Shown here: positions 8,615 through 16,785 of the stretch, one piece after another | How positions within the stretch are numbered: the first letter of the stretch is position 1 | Layout of the letters: each line of letters starts with the position of its first letter | Assembly (NCBI GenBank): GCA_049602155.1 | Contig: JBMYRH010000022.1 | Span: 1-64,000 of the forward strand | DNA from: JBMYRH01 sp049602155 | GTDB taxonomy: Bacteria > Myxococcota_A > UBA9042 > PHBI01 > JBMYRH01 | Reading direction: 5' to 3' | Length of the DNA stretch: 64,000 nucleotides | Translations under genes and position numbers: made by a program | Notes under the pieces: model-generated | Told to the model about the DNA's origin: nothing | Database searches by the model: none | The model's input: only the letters and a program-made list of their open reading frames with translations

Positions 8615-9580
8615 TCAGCTCGAGAAGTGAAGATGCACGTGCTCATCATGGATGACCCACTCACACGCTTGATTAAATCGGATCTGACGCCCTTTCCCTT
8701 TGCCAAAGAGTGACTTCCAAGCCGCCGTCTTTTTCATCGCGCGCCTTAGCGGGGGCCACAAAATGACCCGCTTTAGGCGCGTCGTCGGGTTCTCCTTGGC
8801 AGCGTCATGCACCGCCGCCAAGAAGTGCGCCAGCTCCTCAAGATCCAGCTCGTACCCCATCTCAAAGGGAACTTCGATGCCCTTGGCTGGACGATGGCTG
8901 CACCCTTTACCTTTCAAATCAAACGCGAGCGCCTCCGAGCGGCCGTCGCGATCGAACCGCCAGCCATAGCCCCATAATGTGAAGAGGTTTGACGGCAAGG
9001 TAGTGGGCTCTCCGTCAGACAGGACAGGCAAATGAACATCCACCGCGACCCCTGACTTGTGACTGTGGTGTCCCCACAATGAAGGCTCCGCCCGACGCTC
9101 TCCATCTCGAGCGGTCCGAGAGCCGACCTCGGCAAGCACATGGGTACGTCCCGCCGCCCCACGACTGGCGAAGGCGACCTCCAAGACTTCACGAACATCA
9201 CGCCGCGCATATTGGCGCCCCAATATGCCATTACCGAGCCAGGAGTAGGTGCTATAACCCGCGCCATAAGGTGCAAACGAGACCTTGTCGGACGGCTCGC
9301 CGTCGGCTCCCCCAACCAGGGTCCTCGTGTAACCAGCGGCCAAGAAGATGAGGCCACAGACGCCCAGGACAGCGAGCCCTTTGGACATCCGACGAAGCAC
9401 CGGCGCCCGCTGCCAGACCTCACGCACCTTGGGTCTGATCGTGATCCAGAGCGCCGTCACGACGAGTGATAGGGCCAGGATCATGGCGGGGGCGGTCACG
9501 GCCCCCATGGCCAAAGCGAGCAACAACAGTGCGAACTTATAGCTATCCAAAGCAACCCTCTGACGCCCGAGAACCGCCAC
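8615..9580 (-). CDS. Membrane-anchored MepA-like murein endopeptidase (LAS family)
   Basis: 321 residues from a GTG start with AGGGG about 8 nt upstream. Two hydrophobic segments (about residues 17-45 and 68-85) anchor the protein. The periplasmic domain carries WGHHSHKSGVAVDVHLP, an HxxxGxxxD-type zinc site, and the C-terminal HDEHVHLHF with the second HxH element, the signature of penicillin-insensitive murein endopeptidases (M74) and related LAS peptidases. It is predicted to cleave D-Ala-meso-DAP cross-links in peptidoglycan. Classical MepA is a soluble periplasmic protein with a cleaved signal peptide, so the double membrane anchor is unusual. The spacer between the zinc motifs contains a Lys/Arg-rich stretch (RRAMKKTAAWK) that could contact glycan. 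Confidence 0.8.
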   Translation of the reverse strand: MAVLGRQRVALDSYKFALLLLALAMGAVTAPAMILALSLVVTALWITIRPKVREVWQRAPVLRRMSKGLAVLGVCGLIFLAAGYTRTLVGGADGEPSDKVSFAPYGAGYSTYSWLGNGILGRQYARRDVREVLEVAFASRGAAGRTHVLAEVGSRTARDGERRAEPSLWGHHSHKSGVAVDVHLPVLSDGEPTTLPSNLFTLWGYGWRFDRDGRSEALAFDLKGKGCSHRPAKGIEVPFEMGYELDLEELAHFLAAVHDAAKENPTTRLKRVILWPPLRRAMKKTAAWKSLFGKGKGRQIRFNQACEWVIHDEHVHLHFSS

Positions 9581-9749
9581 CTACGGCCCCTAAACAAAGG
9601 AAACCTCACGCGTACTCCCGTCTGCGGAGCGATGTGTGTCTCAGAGCCGCTACCGGGCAGCCTGATCCCATCGCGCCCCATCTCCAGAATGTGTGTTGTG
9701 GTTGCGCGTTCCACGGGCGACGATAGCCTCCCCCAAGCCGCAGGTCGCC

Positions 9750-10826
9750 ATGCACCGGATCCTCCCGCTATTGCTGCTCGCCCTCGCCGCGTGTCAGCCA
9801 AGCGCACCCCTCGTCCCAACGGACGTCCCTGACCGGCGCTCACCGCCGCCGAAGGCCCTCCAAGACATCGAGGGCCCTCTGCCGAGCGAGGCCGCTGAAG
9901 CGTCAACGTCTCCCAACGTCGTCACCGACACTATAGAGACGGAAGGTGAGCCTGAAACGCCCCCCCCGGCGCGGCCCCCTGCGACCCAACCGCCGGCCAC
10001 GGTCCTCCCCCCGGTTGGCCGCCTGGTCGCCCTCGGGGATGTCCACGGCGACATCGAAGCGCTGCGGTCGGCGTTGCGCATCGCGCTGGTCATCGACGAG
10101 ACCAACCACTGGATCGGTGGGACAACGACCGTGGTCCAGGTCGGCGACCAACTCGACCGCGGAGAAGATGAGCGCGCAATCCTGCATTGGCTCGAGCAAC
10201 TCGCTGAGGAGGCCCGACTGGCAGGGGGCGCCATCTACCCCTTGCTCGGCAACCACGAGACGATGAACGTGAAGCTCGACCTGCGCTACGTGACCGAGGG
10301 CGGCTACGCGGACTTCGCCGACGTGCCCTGGGACCCCGAGGACCCCCTCTTCGCTGAATTCCCCGAGGCCGAGCGTGGGCGTGTCGCGGCCTTCCGGGCC
10401 GGCGGACCATACGCGGTGCTCTTGGCGCGACACCCCATCGCGCTCATCGTCGGTGACACCGTGTTTGTACACGGCGGCCTCTTGCCCGAGCACGCAGCCT
10501 ACGGCCTCGACGCCATCAATCAAGAGACCCGCGAGTGGATGCTCGGCAACGCCCCTCGCCCGAGCGTCCTCAGTGGCGACGCGAGCCCGGTCTGGTCACG
10601 CCACTACTCCGACGCCCCCGACGACGCCGACTGTGCACTCCTGACCGAGACCCTGACAGCGCTCAACGCGAGCCGAATGGTCGTGGCACATACGGTTCAC
10701 AAAGAGGGCATCACCAGTGCATGCCAGGAGCAAGTCTGGCGTGTCGACGTCGGGCTCGCCTCATACTACGGCGGACCGACGCAAGTGCTCGTCATCGAGG
10801 GCGAGACCCTGACGGTCCTCCCTTGA
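9750..10826 (+). CDS. Lipoprotein metallophosphatase, Shewanella-like PPP phosphatase
   Basis: 358 residues from the ATG at 9750, which gives a clean signal peptide with lipobox LAAC (Cys15). A Pro/Glu/Thr-rich linker of ~70 residues follows. The calcineurin-like metal site is complete: GDVHGD (residues 96-101), GDQLDRG (132-138), GNHE (167-170) and VFVHGGL. The block VFVHGGLLPEHAAYGLDAINQETREWM is broken here as HGGL followed by a YGLDAIN segment, typical of Shewanella-like (SLP) protein phosphatases. It probably dephosphorylates phosphotyrosine or phosphoserine substrates, but as a lipoprotein it would act outside the cytoplasm. It is followed by a strong hairpin and a convergent gene. Confidence 0.85.
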   Translation: MHRILPLLLLALAACQPSAPLVPTDVPDRRSPPPKALQDIEGPLPSEAAEASTSPNVVTDTIETEGEPETPPPARPPATQPPATVLPPVGRLVALGDVHGDIEALRSALRIALVIDETNHWIGGTTTVVQVGDQLDRGEDERAILHWLEQLAEEARLAGGAIYPLLGNHETMNVKLDLRYVTEGGYADFADVPWDPEDPLFAEFPEAERGRVAAFRAGGPYAVLLARHPIALIVGDTVFVHGGLLPEHAAYGLDAINQETREWMLGNAPRPSVLSGDASPVWSRHYSDAPDDADCALLTETLTALNASRMVVAHTVHKEGITSACQEQVWRVDVGLASYYGGPTQVLVIEGETLTVLP

Positions 10827-10836
10827 GACGGCAGCC

Positions 10837-10864
10837 CCCCTCTGAGTGAGCGCACTCAGAGGGG
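10837..10864. terminator. Perfect 12-bp hairpin between convergent genes
   Basis: CCCCTCTGAGTG, loop AGCG, CACTCAGAGGGG. It sits 10 nt after the phosphatase stop and 36 nt from the stop of the convergent lipoprotein gene. There is no U-tract on either side, so it is either a GC-type bidirectional terminator or an mRNA 3'-stabilising hairpin. Confidence 0.75.
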
Positions 10865-10900
10865 AGCGAACCCCCAGGGCGGGGGTCGCCTCCGCGGACC

Positions 10901-11608
10901 TTAGAAGTCAAAGTCGTCGTCAAAGTCATCGTCGAAGTCGCCGAAGCCGTCGTCGCTGCCGTCGTCGCTGCCGTCGTCGCTGCCGTCGAAGGCGTCTCCC
11001 ATGCCCCCGTCGAACATCCCCAAGTCCATGCAGCTCATCATGTCTGAGAAGCAGGCCTCATCGGGGAGGCAAGCCAAGCGGCTCGTGTCGGCCTCATCGG
11101 GGTTACAGATCATGAAATCGATGGACACACCCATAATCGGAGGCATGTTGCACTCGGACTTCTGGCCCTGAGTGTTGCAAGGGATGGTGCAATCCTTGCG
11201 TCCCTTGAACTCCGCGCAAATCGCGACGGGATCCAGTGGCGTGCAGTCGGCATCCGTGGCGCACGGGATGTAAGGGATGTCCTCTTCAGTGACGTCCTCT
11301 GCGGCCGTCTCTCCCTCAGCCTCTCCTTCCTCTGCATCCTCTTGGCAGACGTTGACCTCAAGGGAGCCGACGCCTTTGCAGCTCGCCGACGAGCTGCACT
11401 CATCCGAGTTCAGGGTGCAGTCGAGCTGACAGAGCCCCATGCCTAACGTCACAAGGCAAACGGTCCCATCTGGGCAATCTGACATTTGCGTGCAAGGGCC
11501 GCCCACATCACCAGAGCCGCTCGCTCCACCGGTACCATCAGAATCACATCCGATCATGCCCGTGCCCATCACCATCAACATACTCATCAAGATCATCATC
11601 GCTTTCAT
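10901..11608 (-). CDS. Small Cys-rich lipoprotein with Asp-rich C-terminal tail
   Basis: 235 residues; strong AGGAGGAG ribosome-binding site 5 nt before the ATG. Lipobox MIGC (Cys21). Two Cys-rich segments (about residues 38-90 and 115-200) contain paired cysteines of the type CTQMSDCPDGTVC, separated by a Glu-rich linker. The last ~35 residues are almost only Asp, Gly, Ser and Phe, built on a 12-nt unit encoding GSDD, and end FDDDFDF. The tail could bind calcium or act as an export/retention signal; neither is demonstrated by sequence. No enzymatic motif is seen. It converges on the phosphatase gene across the hairpin at 10837-10864. Confidence 0.8.
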   Translation of the reverse strand: MKAMMILMSMLMVMGTGMIGCDSDGTGGASGSGDVGGPCTQMSDCPDGTVCLVTLGMGLCQLDCTLNSDECSSSASCKGVGSLEVNVCQEDAEEGEAEGETAAEDVTEEDIPYIPCATDADCTPLDPVAICAEFKGRKDCTIPCNTQGQKSECNMPPIMGVSIDFMICNPDEADTSRLACLPDEACFSDMMSCMDLGMFDGGMGDAFDGSDDGSDDGSDDGFGDFDDDFDDDFDF

Positions 11609-11955
11609 ATCCGCTCCTCCTATAAAGTTCGCGCAGCTTGGTTCCGTCCTGCGACTCTCTTTCGCTGAAATCTATTCACTGGGGGACTTAAAAAGGGCGC
11701 GATGCTCCTTTGAGATATTAGAAATATGCCCTCGAGTACGCCGAACAAATCCGCACCAGCCTGCGCGGTACGCAGCGGCACATTAACCTCCGTGCGCCCG
11801 CCAGTGTCTTGCCTACACCAAAACAGTGATTGCACGCGCCTGGATGCTATACAAGATTGAATAAGGGTCGCAGTCTTCCGTCTACCATGTCGACTACACA
11901 CGATTAGGAGAGTCTTATCTTTGCATTATACGTCGCCGTACTCAGTGTTTCGGTC
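11609..11955. other. Divergent intergenic region with start-codon puzzle
   Basis: 347 bases between two divergent genes, so it should contain both promoters; none is clear. In the frame of the following gene, ATG at 11887 is stopped after six codons by TAG at 11905. Next come a good AGGAG (11906-11910) and a hydrophobic stretch that reads like a signal peptide from the ATC at 11917. Confidence 0.4.
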
Positions 11956-12930
11956 ATGCCCGCGTCAGAGTTCAGTGCACTCCAGGCCCGCCTGTCAGAC
12001 GCCTCATTCCCGCAAGACCAGGTGAAACTGATTCAGCGGATCCCACGAACGACAGAGATCTCATGTCAGCAGACCGTTCAGCTGCTCGAGGAGTTCTCCT
12101 TCTCAAAGGACCAAATTACGGTCATTGAGCACCTGACCCCCCAGATCAGCGACCTCTCGAACCGACACCTGATAATTGGGCTCCTGACCTTCTCTGGGGA
12201 CAAGAAGCGGGCGGGGGAGATCCTCGACGTCGCTTACGCGGCGCAGCAAGAAGCGCGGCACGCGCAAGCGAAGAGAGATAAAGAGGCTGAAGAAGCCAAA
12301 GAAGCCCAGGCCGCTCAAGCAGCCAAGGAGGCGAAGGCCGTCGAAAAGGCCCTGGCCGAAAGAGAGGCGAAGGAAGCCCTCGCCTTCCAAGCGCTCAGTC
12401 ACCGAAAGCAGGCGAAGCACCTGCGGGAGTGGGCCAAGAGGCTCAAGGCCAAAGAGGCGCGCCTCAACCAGCGCGAGCAGGCACTCGACACACGGGAAGC
12501 ACGTCTACGTAAGGTGAGGAACAAGGTAAAGAGGCGGGGTGACGCCCCCCGTAAACAGTGGCTGTCTTGGGTCGGCTATTGCCCGATGGGGATCGACCCC
12601 AAGGGAGTCACTGAGGGACAGTGCGTCCCTTTCGACGCAGACAACTTCAACCCCAAGCGCAAGCGTGGGCAGCAGCTGATGATGCAGGTCGCGCAGCCTG
12701 GAGCGGTCACCTTCAAGATTGAGTCCGGCCCGAAGATGAAGCGCTGTAAAGCGACCGGAAACCGCACGTCGCTCACCCAACAGACGGTGAAGACCACGCG
12801 CCGCAATCAAGTCATCGACGTCAGCGAGATGGTCGACACATGGAATGTCGACTACGTCCGCATCACCGCACAATCCAAGGGCCAAAAAGTGCACACAGCC
12901 ATCGACGACTGGCAGCGGTGCAACCGGTAA
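11956..12930 (+). CDS. DUF4476 protein with coiled-coil and unknown C-terminal domain
   Basis: 324 residues from the ATG at 11956. Residues ~4-90 match the DUF4476 pattern: short helices with a repeated SxDQ(I/V)xVI theme, as in SFPQDQVKLIQ and SFSKDQITVIEHL. Residues ~95-195 are a long Ala/Glu/Lys-rich coiled coil. A ~110-residue C-terminal domain (from about 205) has two Cys and a beta-rich look, with no family I recognise. DUF4476 proteins are usually exported, and in this frame codons just upstream (11917-11955) encode a hydrophobic signal-like segment that ends at MPAS. No ATG, GTG or TTG opens that segment, so the true start may be a non-standard AUC at 11917, preceded by AGGAG at 6 nt, or may hide a sequence error. 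Confidence 0.75.
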   Translation: MPASEFSALQARLSDASFPQDQVKLIQRIPRTTEISCQQTVQLLEEFSFSKDQITVIEHLTPQISDLSNRHLIIGLLTFSGDKKRAGEILDVAYAAQQEARHAQAKRDKEAEEAKEAQAAQAAKEAKAVEKALAEREAKEALAFQALSHRKQAKHLREWAKRLKAKEARLNQREQALDTREARLRKVRNKVKRRGDAPRKQWLSWVGYCPMGIDPKGVTEGQCVPFDADNFNPKRKRGQQLMMQVAQPGAVTFKIESGPKMKRCKATGNRTSLTQQTVKTTRRNQVIDVSEMVDTWNVDYVRITAQSKGQKVHTAIDDWQRCNR

Positions 12931-13009
12931 CCGGTCAGCGATGAGGCATCGCGTGCGCCGACGCTGAAGGGTCTGGCGTATCCGCACCACGATGGGGTAG
13001 ATCGAAGGC

Positions 13010-14014
13010 GTGGACCCTCTCTCACAAGCGTGTATCGGCTCTGCTGCAGCCCAGTCCCTTAGCCGCCGGGTCACGCTCTGGACGGCCCTGTGGGTCGGCG
13101 CCCTCGGCGGTTTTTTGCCGGACGCGGACATCTTAATTCGCTCCCCGAGTGACCCGCTCTTGGCGCTCGAGTATCACCGACACTTCACGCATGCGTTGCT
13201 CTTCATCCCCATCGGCGGGCTCATCACCGCCGCGCTCGGGCGGCTCCTGACCCGCGGCAAGTACACCCTCGGTGAGCTGTGGCTTCCCGGCGCGCTCGGG
13301 TGGGGCACTCATGGCCTGCTCGACTCCTGCACCAGCTACGGCACCTACCTGCTCTGGCCCTTCTCGAACGCACGAGTGGCTTGGGACAATGTCTCCATCA
13401 TCGACCCTCTCTTCACGCTCCCCATCCTCATCGGGGTGCTCTTGGCGGCGCGGAAGCAGCGCCGGGTGTTCGGGATCGCCGCCCTCGTCTGGGGCGTCTT
13501 CTACCTGAGCATGGGCCTCGTCCAACGCGACCGCGCCGAGGCGCTCTACAGTGATCGTATCGAGGCGCGTGGCCACACAGCCACGCAGATGGAGGTCAAG
13601 CCGAGCTTCGGGAACAACTTCCTCTTCCGCGCCTTCTACAGGCACGACGACACCTTCTACGCCGACTCGGTGCGCGTCCCCTGGTGGGGCGACGGGCAAG
13701 TCTTCAAGGGGGCGAGCATCCCTGCGCTCGACATCCCGGCGCTGCGCGCGACGCTCGGCCCCGTGCACCAGCATGACTTGGACCGCTTCACCTACTTCTC
13801 CGCCGGCTTCTTGGTCGAAGATCCGGTGCACCCAGGGTTCATCAGCGACTTCCGCTACGCCATGGTCCCCAACGCTATCGGCCCTCTGTGGGGCATCGAC
13901 CTTGGGGGAGGCGCGCCCGGCGAGCACCTCGCCTTCGAGCGCTTCAGCGCGATCAGTGACGCAGAGCGTGAAGCCATGCTGAACCAGCTCTGGGGACGCT
14001 CGCCCCCCGAGTAA
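13010..14014 (+). CDS. YdjM/DUF457-like membrane metal-dependent hydrolase
   Basis: 334 residues from a GTG start. The N-terminus MDPLSQACIGSAAAQ, the GGFLPDADI segment, YHRHFTHALL and GWGTHGLLDS give the His/Asp constellation of the YdjM (DUF457) family of inner-membrane proteins annotated as metal-dependent hydrolases. About five hydrophobic helices occupy residues 25-175. The C-terminal ~150 residues are soluble and probably periplasmic (FGNNFLFRAFYRHDDTFYADSVRV). Biochemical activity of the family is not firmly established. It stands alone between a coiled-coil protein gene and an esterase remnant on the opposite strand. Confidence 0.75.
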   Translation: MDPLSQACIGSAAAQSLSRRVTLWTALWVGALGGFLPDADILIRSPSDPLLALEYHRHFTHALLFIPIGGLITAALGRLLTRGKYTLGELWLPGALGWGTHGLLDSCTSYGTYLLWPFSNARVAWDNVSIIDPLFTLPILIGVLLAARKQRRVFGIAALVWGVFYLSMGLVQRDRAEALYSDRIEARGHTATQMEVKPSFGNNFLFRAFYRHDDTFYADSVRVPWWGDGQVFKGASIPALDIPALRATLGPVHQHDLDRFTYFSAGFLVEDPVHPGFISDFRYAMVPNAIGPLWGIDLGGGAPGEHLAFERFSAISDAEREAMLNQLWGRSPPE

Positions 14015-14044
14015 CCCGCCTCAGTCACGGCAACAACAAGTACG

Positions 14045-14302
14045 TCAGGGCGCCGACTTGTGCTGCGCAAGCATCCAATCGAAGAGCGCCGCGTCCCAAG
14101 CGGGATAAAACGACGGGTAATGGCTGCCGTATTGAATCGTCCAGAGGTCGGCGGACACGCCCTCAGGGCACCCGTCATGACGCGATGGGTAGGTGTCCTC
14201 GCCGGGCAAGTCCCAAGCGAGGTCGAGCGGCGCGCCCTCGGTCGCTGTCCCCTCACATCCGTTGTACTCAGCCCAACGAGCCACGCCATCCGGGGCGCTC
14301 GC
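14045..14302 (-). pseudogene. Remnant of a PHB-depolymerase/LpqC-like esterase (C-terminus)
   Basis: About 85 codons on the minus strand read as the end of a poly(3-hydroxybutyrate) depolymerase or feruloyl-esterase-like protein: RWAEYNGCEG, then YPSRHDGCPEG and LWTIQYGSHYPSFYPAW, which occupies the place of the catalytic-His region of this family. Upstream of about 14302 the frame becomes Arg/Ser-rich and unlike an esterase, and the GxSxGG nucleophile and oxyanion regions are missing. It is therefore a decayed or truncated gene rather than an intact one. Confidence 0.45.
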
Positions 14303-14708
14303 GTGCCCCGCCGAGGCCACAGACAAAGGTCTCCATCCAGAGGTACTTCCCGTACTGACGGGCGGCCACCCAGCAGGCCTCGTTGCAGGACTGCGGGTCG
14401 CCATGCCTCGACGATCCCACCTGCACCGACTGCATCGAGAAGCTCGACGGGAATTCAAGGTGCATGTGGTGCGATGATCTCCCGTTCGATGGCGACCACG
14501 CGCCCCAAAGCCCAAGGCGAGGCGAGGCGCAAAGCATGGCGAAACACCACAAACGCTGACGCCCCGCATGACTCGTTACGGCCTCCGCAGGCCAAGGTGA
14601 GCACCTTATATTTAGTGGCCTAACGCGCTCGGAGACGCTTTGCCAGAGCCCGTCAGCCGTGGCATGATTTCGGGGTGCAGCTGTCCGCAGGTCGAGAGGA
14701 AGGAAGCC
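14303..14708. other. Non-coding or degraded region
   Basis: 406 bases with no intact gene. A minus-strand frame around 14310-14450 contains a Cys/His-bearing stretch (GSSRHGDPQSCNEAC) that I do not recognise and that is interrupted on both sides. The 3' end carries the ribosome-binding site of the next gene. Confidence 0.4.
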
Positions 14709-16091
14709 ATGACACGTTCCGTGATCGGGCGCCCGAGCGCCGAAGAGCGTCCGGTCGCTGACCTGAGCCCTGACAGCAAGCGCCCTGAGGCTGCCCAGGG
14801 TGTGCAGCTCAAAGAGATGAATTTCGCTGACGCAGCGGGGCATTTGACTCCCGATGCACGTGAGGGCTACGCGGCGCAGCGCGATGCGCTGACGCCCGTC
14901 CAAGCGAAGGGCGCGGCCCATGGAGATATCCACGCCCTCGCCGCGCACGGTACCTCCGGCAGCAGTGGCCCGCTCCCGCACGCCGACGCCATCCAGATGG
15001 CCTTCGGTCACCATGATGTGTCGGGCATCAGCGCCCACACGGGCGGCGCAGCGGCCGAAGCAAACCAAGCCATGGGGGCGCAAGCCTACGCCACCGGAAA
15101 CGCCGTTGCCTTCGGGGGTACCCCCAGCCTGCACACGGCGGCGCATGAGGCCGCGCATGTGGTTCAGCAGCGCGCCGGGGTCTCGCTCTCGGGCGGTGTG
15201 GGGCAGACGGGGGACCGTTATGAGCAACACGCCGACGCGGTCGCCGACCAAGTCGTCCAAGGGCAGAGCGCCGAGGGGCTCCTAGACGCGATGACCGGGC
15301 ACGCGCCGAGTGTACAACGGAAGGCGGACGGCGCCGTCCAGTTCGAGGGCCAAGCCACGGGTCGCAAGAAGGTCGTGAGCGGCAAAGCCGCCAACCGACT
15401 CGGCCCCGCGGCAGACGCGATCGCTTATACGAAGCGGGTCTTCAGCCAGGGAGCTGGGAACCAACATGAGGCGTTGGACGCGACCAACTTCAACTCTGCG
15501 TACCGGCTCACCGTGATGCGTGACATGAAGTATTGGAACATCGACCCGACGATCATAGAGGTCGCTCAGGCCAACCCGAACGCGCTGACCGCCGCGATGG
15601 CGGAGATCGCCCAGGGCGGCAACTGCGGTGAGCACGCGATGGTCGCCTACGACTACCTGCGCACCACGGCCAAGGGCGAGAAGATCACCCAGGCCCACGT
15701 CGACGGGTTTGACCATGCGTTCGTCATCATGGGTGACATCGACAGTGAGGGCGACGCGGACTTGGTCGTCAGCGATCCATGGCCTACCGCCGCGACCGCG
15801 ACCTTGTGGGAGGACCACTTCGCTTACGCCGTGAACTCCGATCGCGAGGCGCTCGTCGCCGACCGAAGCTGCACGGCGGATGGTGCGAACATGAAGGACG
15901 TCATCAAGGCGGGCATCAGCCTGAACGCGATGGGGCTCCAAGTGATCGAGATGTCGCTGTCGGAAGAGCAGACCGACGAGAAGATCAAAGAAGGGACGAG
16001 CCGAGAAGACGGCAACAAGCCCTGGATTTGGCGCCACGCGGACGCGGCCGCCTCAGGTAAGAAGTACAACTACACCCCCGGCGACTCTTGA
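14709..16091 (+). CDS. DUF4157 protein with C-terminal cysteine-hydrolase-like effector domain
   Basis: 460 residues from the ATG at 14709, chosen for the AGGAAGGA just upstream; a TTG at 14640 is the only other long option. A disordered N-terminus (to ~85) is followed by a DUF4157 domain (~90-187) with the HEAAH metal-binding motif at residues 146-150 and QQRAG after it. A linker with VQRK (typical of these proteins) leads to a C-terminal domain containing GGNCGEHA (Cys306), GFDHAFVIMG (His336) and VVSDPWPT (Asp356). Cys, His and Asp in that order and context match papain-like or transglutaminase-like effector domains. DUF4157 is known to mark cargo of extracellular contractile injection systems. 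The downstream lipoprotein gene overlaps it by TTGA. Confidence 0.8.
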   Translation: MTRSVIGRPSAEERPVADLSPDSKRPEAAQGVQLKEMNFADAAGHLTPDAREGYAAQRDALTPVQAKGAAHGDIHALAAHGTSGSSGPLPHADAIQMAFGHHDVSGISAHTGGAAAEANQAMGAQAYATGNAVAFGGTPSLHTAAHEAAHVVQQRAGVSLSGGVGQTGDRYEQHADAVADQVVQGQSAEGLLDAMTGHAPSVQRKADGAVQFEGQATGRKKVVSGKAANRLGPAADAIAYTKRVFSQGAGNQHEALDATNFNSAYRLTVMRDMKYWNIDPTIIEVAQANPNALTAAMAEIAQGGNCGEHAMVAYDYLRTTAKGEKITQAHVDGFDHAFVIMGDIDSEGDADLVVSDPWPTAATATLWEDHFAYAVNSDREALVADRSCTADGANMKDVIKAGISLNAMGLQVIEMSLSEEQTDEKIKEGTSREDGNKPWIWRHADAAASGKKYNYTPGDS

Positions 16092-16675
16092 GGCCAGGCC
16101 ACGTACTCGTGCGCCGCTGCGCCGCACTCATGCTCCTCTGCATGACCGGCTGTGCGGGTGAGCGAGCGACATCACGCGCCACCACCCCCCCCATGACTTC
16201 GACCACCGAGGAGGCCCCGGTGACTTCCCCAATGCAGCCCACAACCGAGACCGAGATGACCGCGGGTGCCGCGCTGACGCCCTCTGATGCGTTGGTGACC
16301 TGGCTCGAAGCGAATGCCAAGCGAGGCGACGGCTACGCGCTGATGCGGCTGCCTGTCGTGGTGCGTATTCGACCTGACAAGCTCGGCACGGCGGGCGCGC
16401 ATATCGGCACAGTCGCCGGAGAGGCTCATGACGGCGCGGTCGAGCTAAACTTGACCGACACCGCCCTCTCCGTCGGCCTCTGGGACCGCGTCCGACAGAG
16501 CTGCGATATCGACCAAGGTGCCTGTGTCCTTTGGCTTGAGGGCTATTGGCGTGAGCTCTTGCCGATGCCGGGGCTCCCGGGCCTCGACCAAGGCCCCAAG
16601 GCCCACCCCTTCGACGTACGTGGGGTCGGCGGTCCGGTCGATCCGGCCACCACGACAGTGTTTATCGCACGCTGA
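16088..16675 (+). CDS. Small lipoprotein coupled to the DUF4157 gene; candidate immunity protein
   Basis: 195 residues if it starts at the TTG of the TTGA overlap with the preceding stop; a GTG at 16109 gives a tidier signal peptide (VRRCAALMLLCMTGC). The lipobox is MTGC. A Thr/Pro/Glu-rich linker leads to a ~125-residue domain with two cysteines (QSCDIDQGACVLW) and mixed beta-strand content; I recognise no family. The overlap implies translational coupling with the putative toxin, so a role as immunity protein, chaperone or anchoring partner is reasonable inference, but nothing in the sequence proves it. Confidence 0.65.
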   Translation: MRPGHVLVRRCAALMLLCMTGCAGERATSRATTPPMTSTTEEAPVTSPMQPTTETEMTAGAALTPSDALVTWLEANAKRGDGYALMRLPVVVRIRPDKLGTAGAHIGTVAGEAHDGAVELNLTDTALSVGLWDRVRQSCDIDQGACVLWLEGYWRELLPMPGLPGLDQGPKAHPFDVRGVGGPVDPATTTVFIAR

Positions 16676-16785
16676 TTGGAGTCCCACAGAAGGGACCGCT
16701 TCAACCGCCGGCTTCAAGGTTTACAACGCGCCCCGAGCGCGCCACCTTGAGGACCTCAACCTCTGCCCCCCCAGGGAGAACACCC

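Noticed and set aside
14310..14460. Minus-strand stretch with a GSxxHxDPxSCNEAC pattern reminiscent of Cys/His motifs
   Set aside because: Short, interrupted on both sides and without a start; most likely chance.
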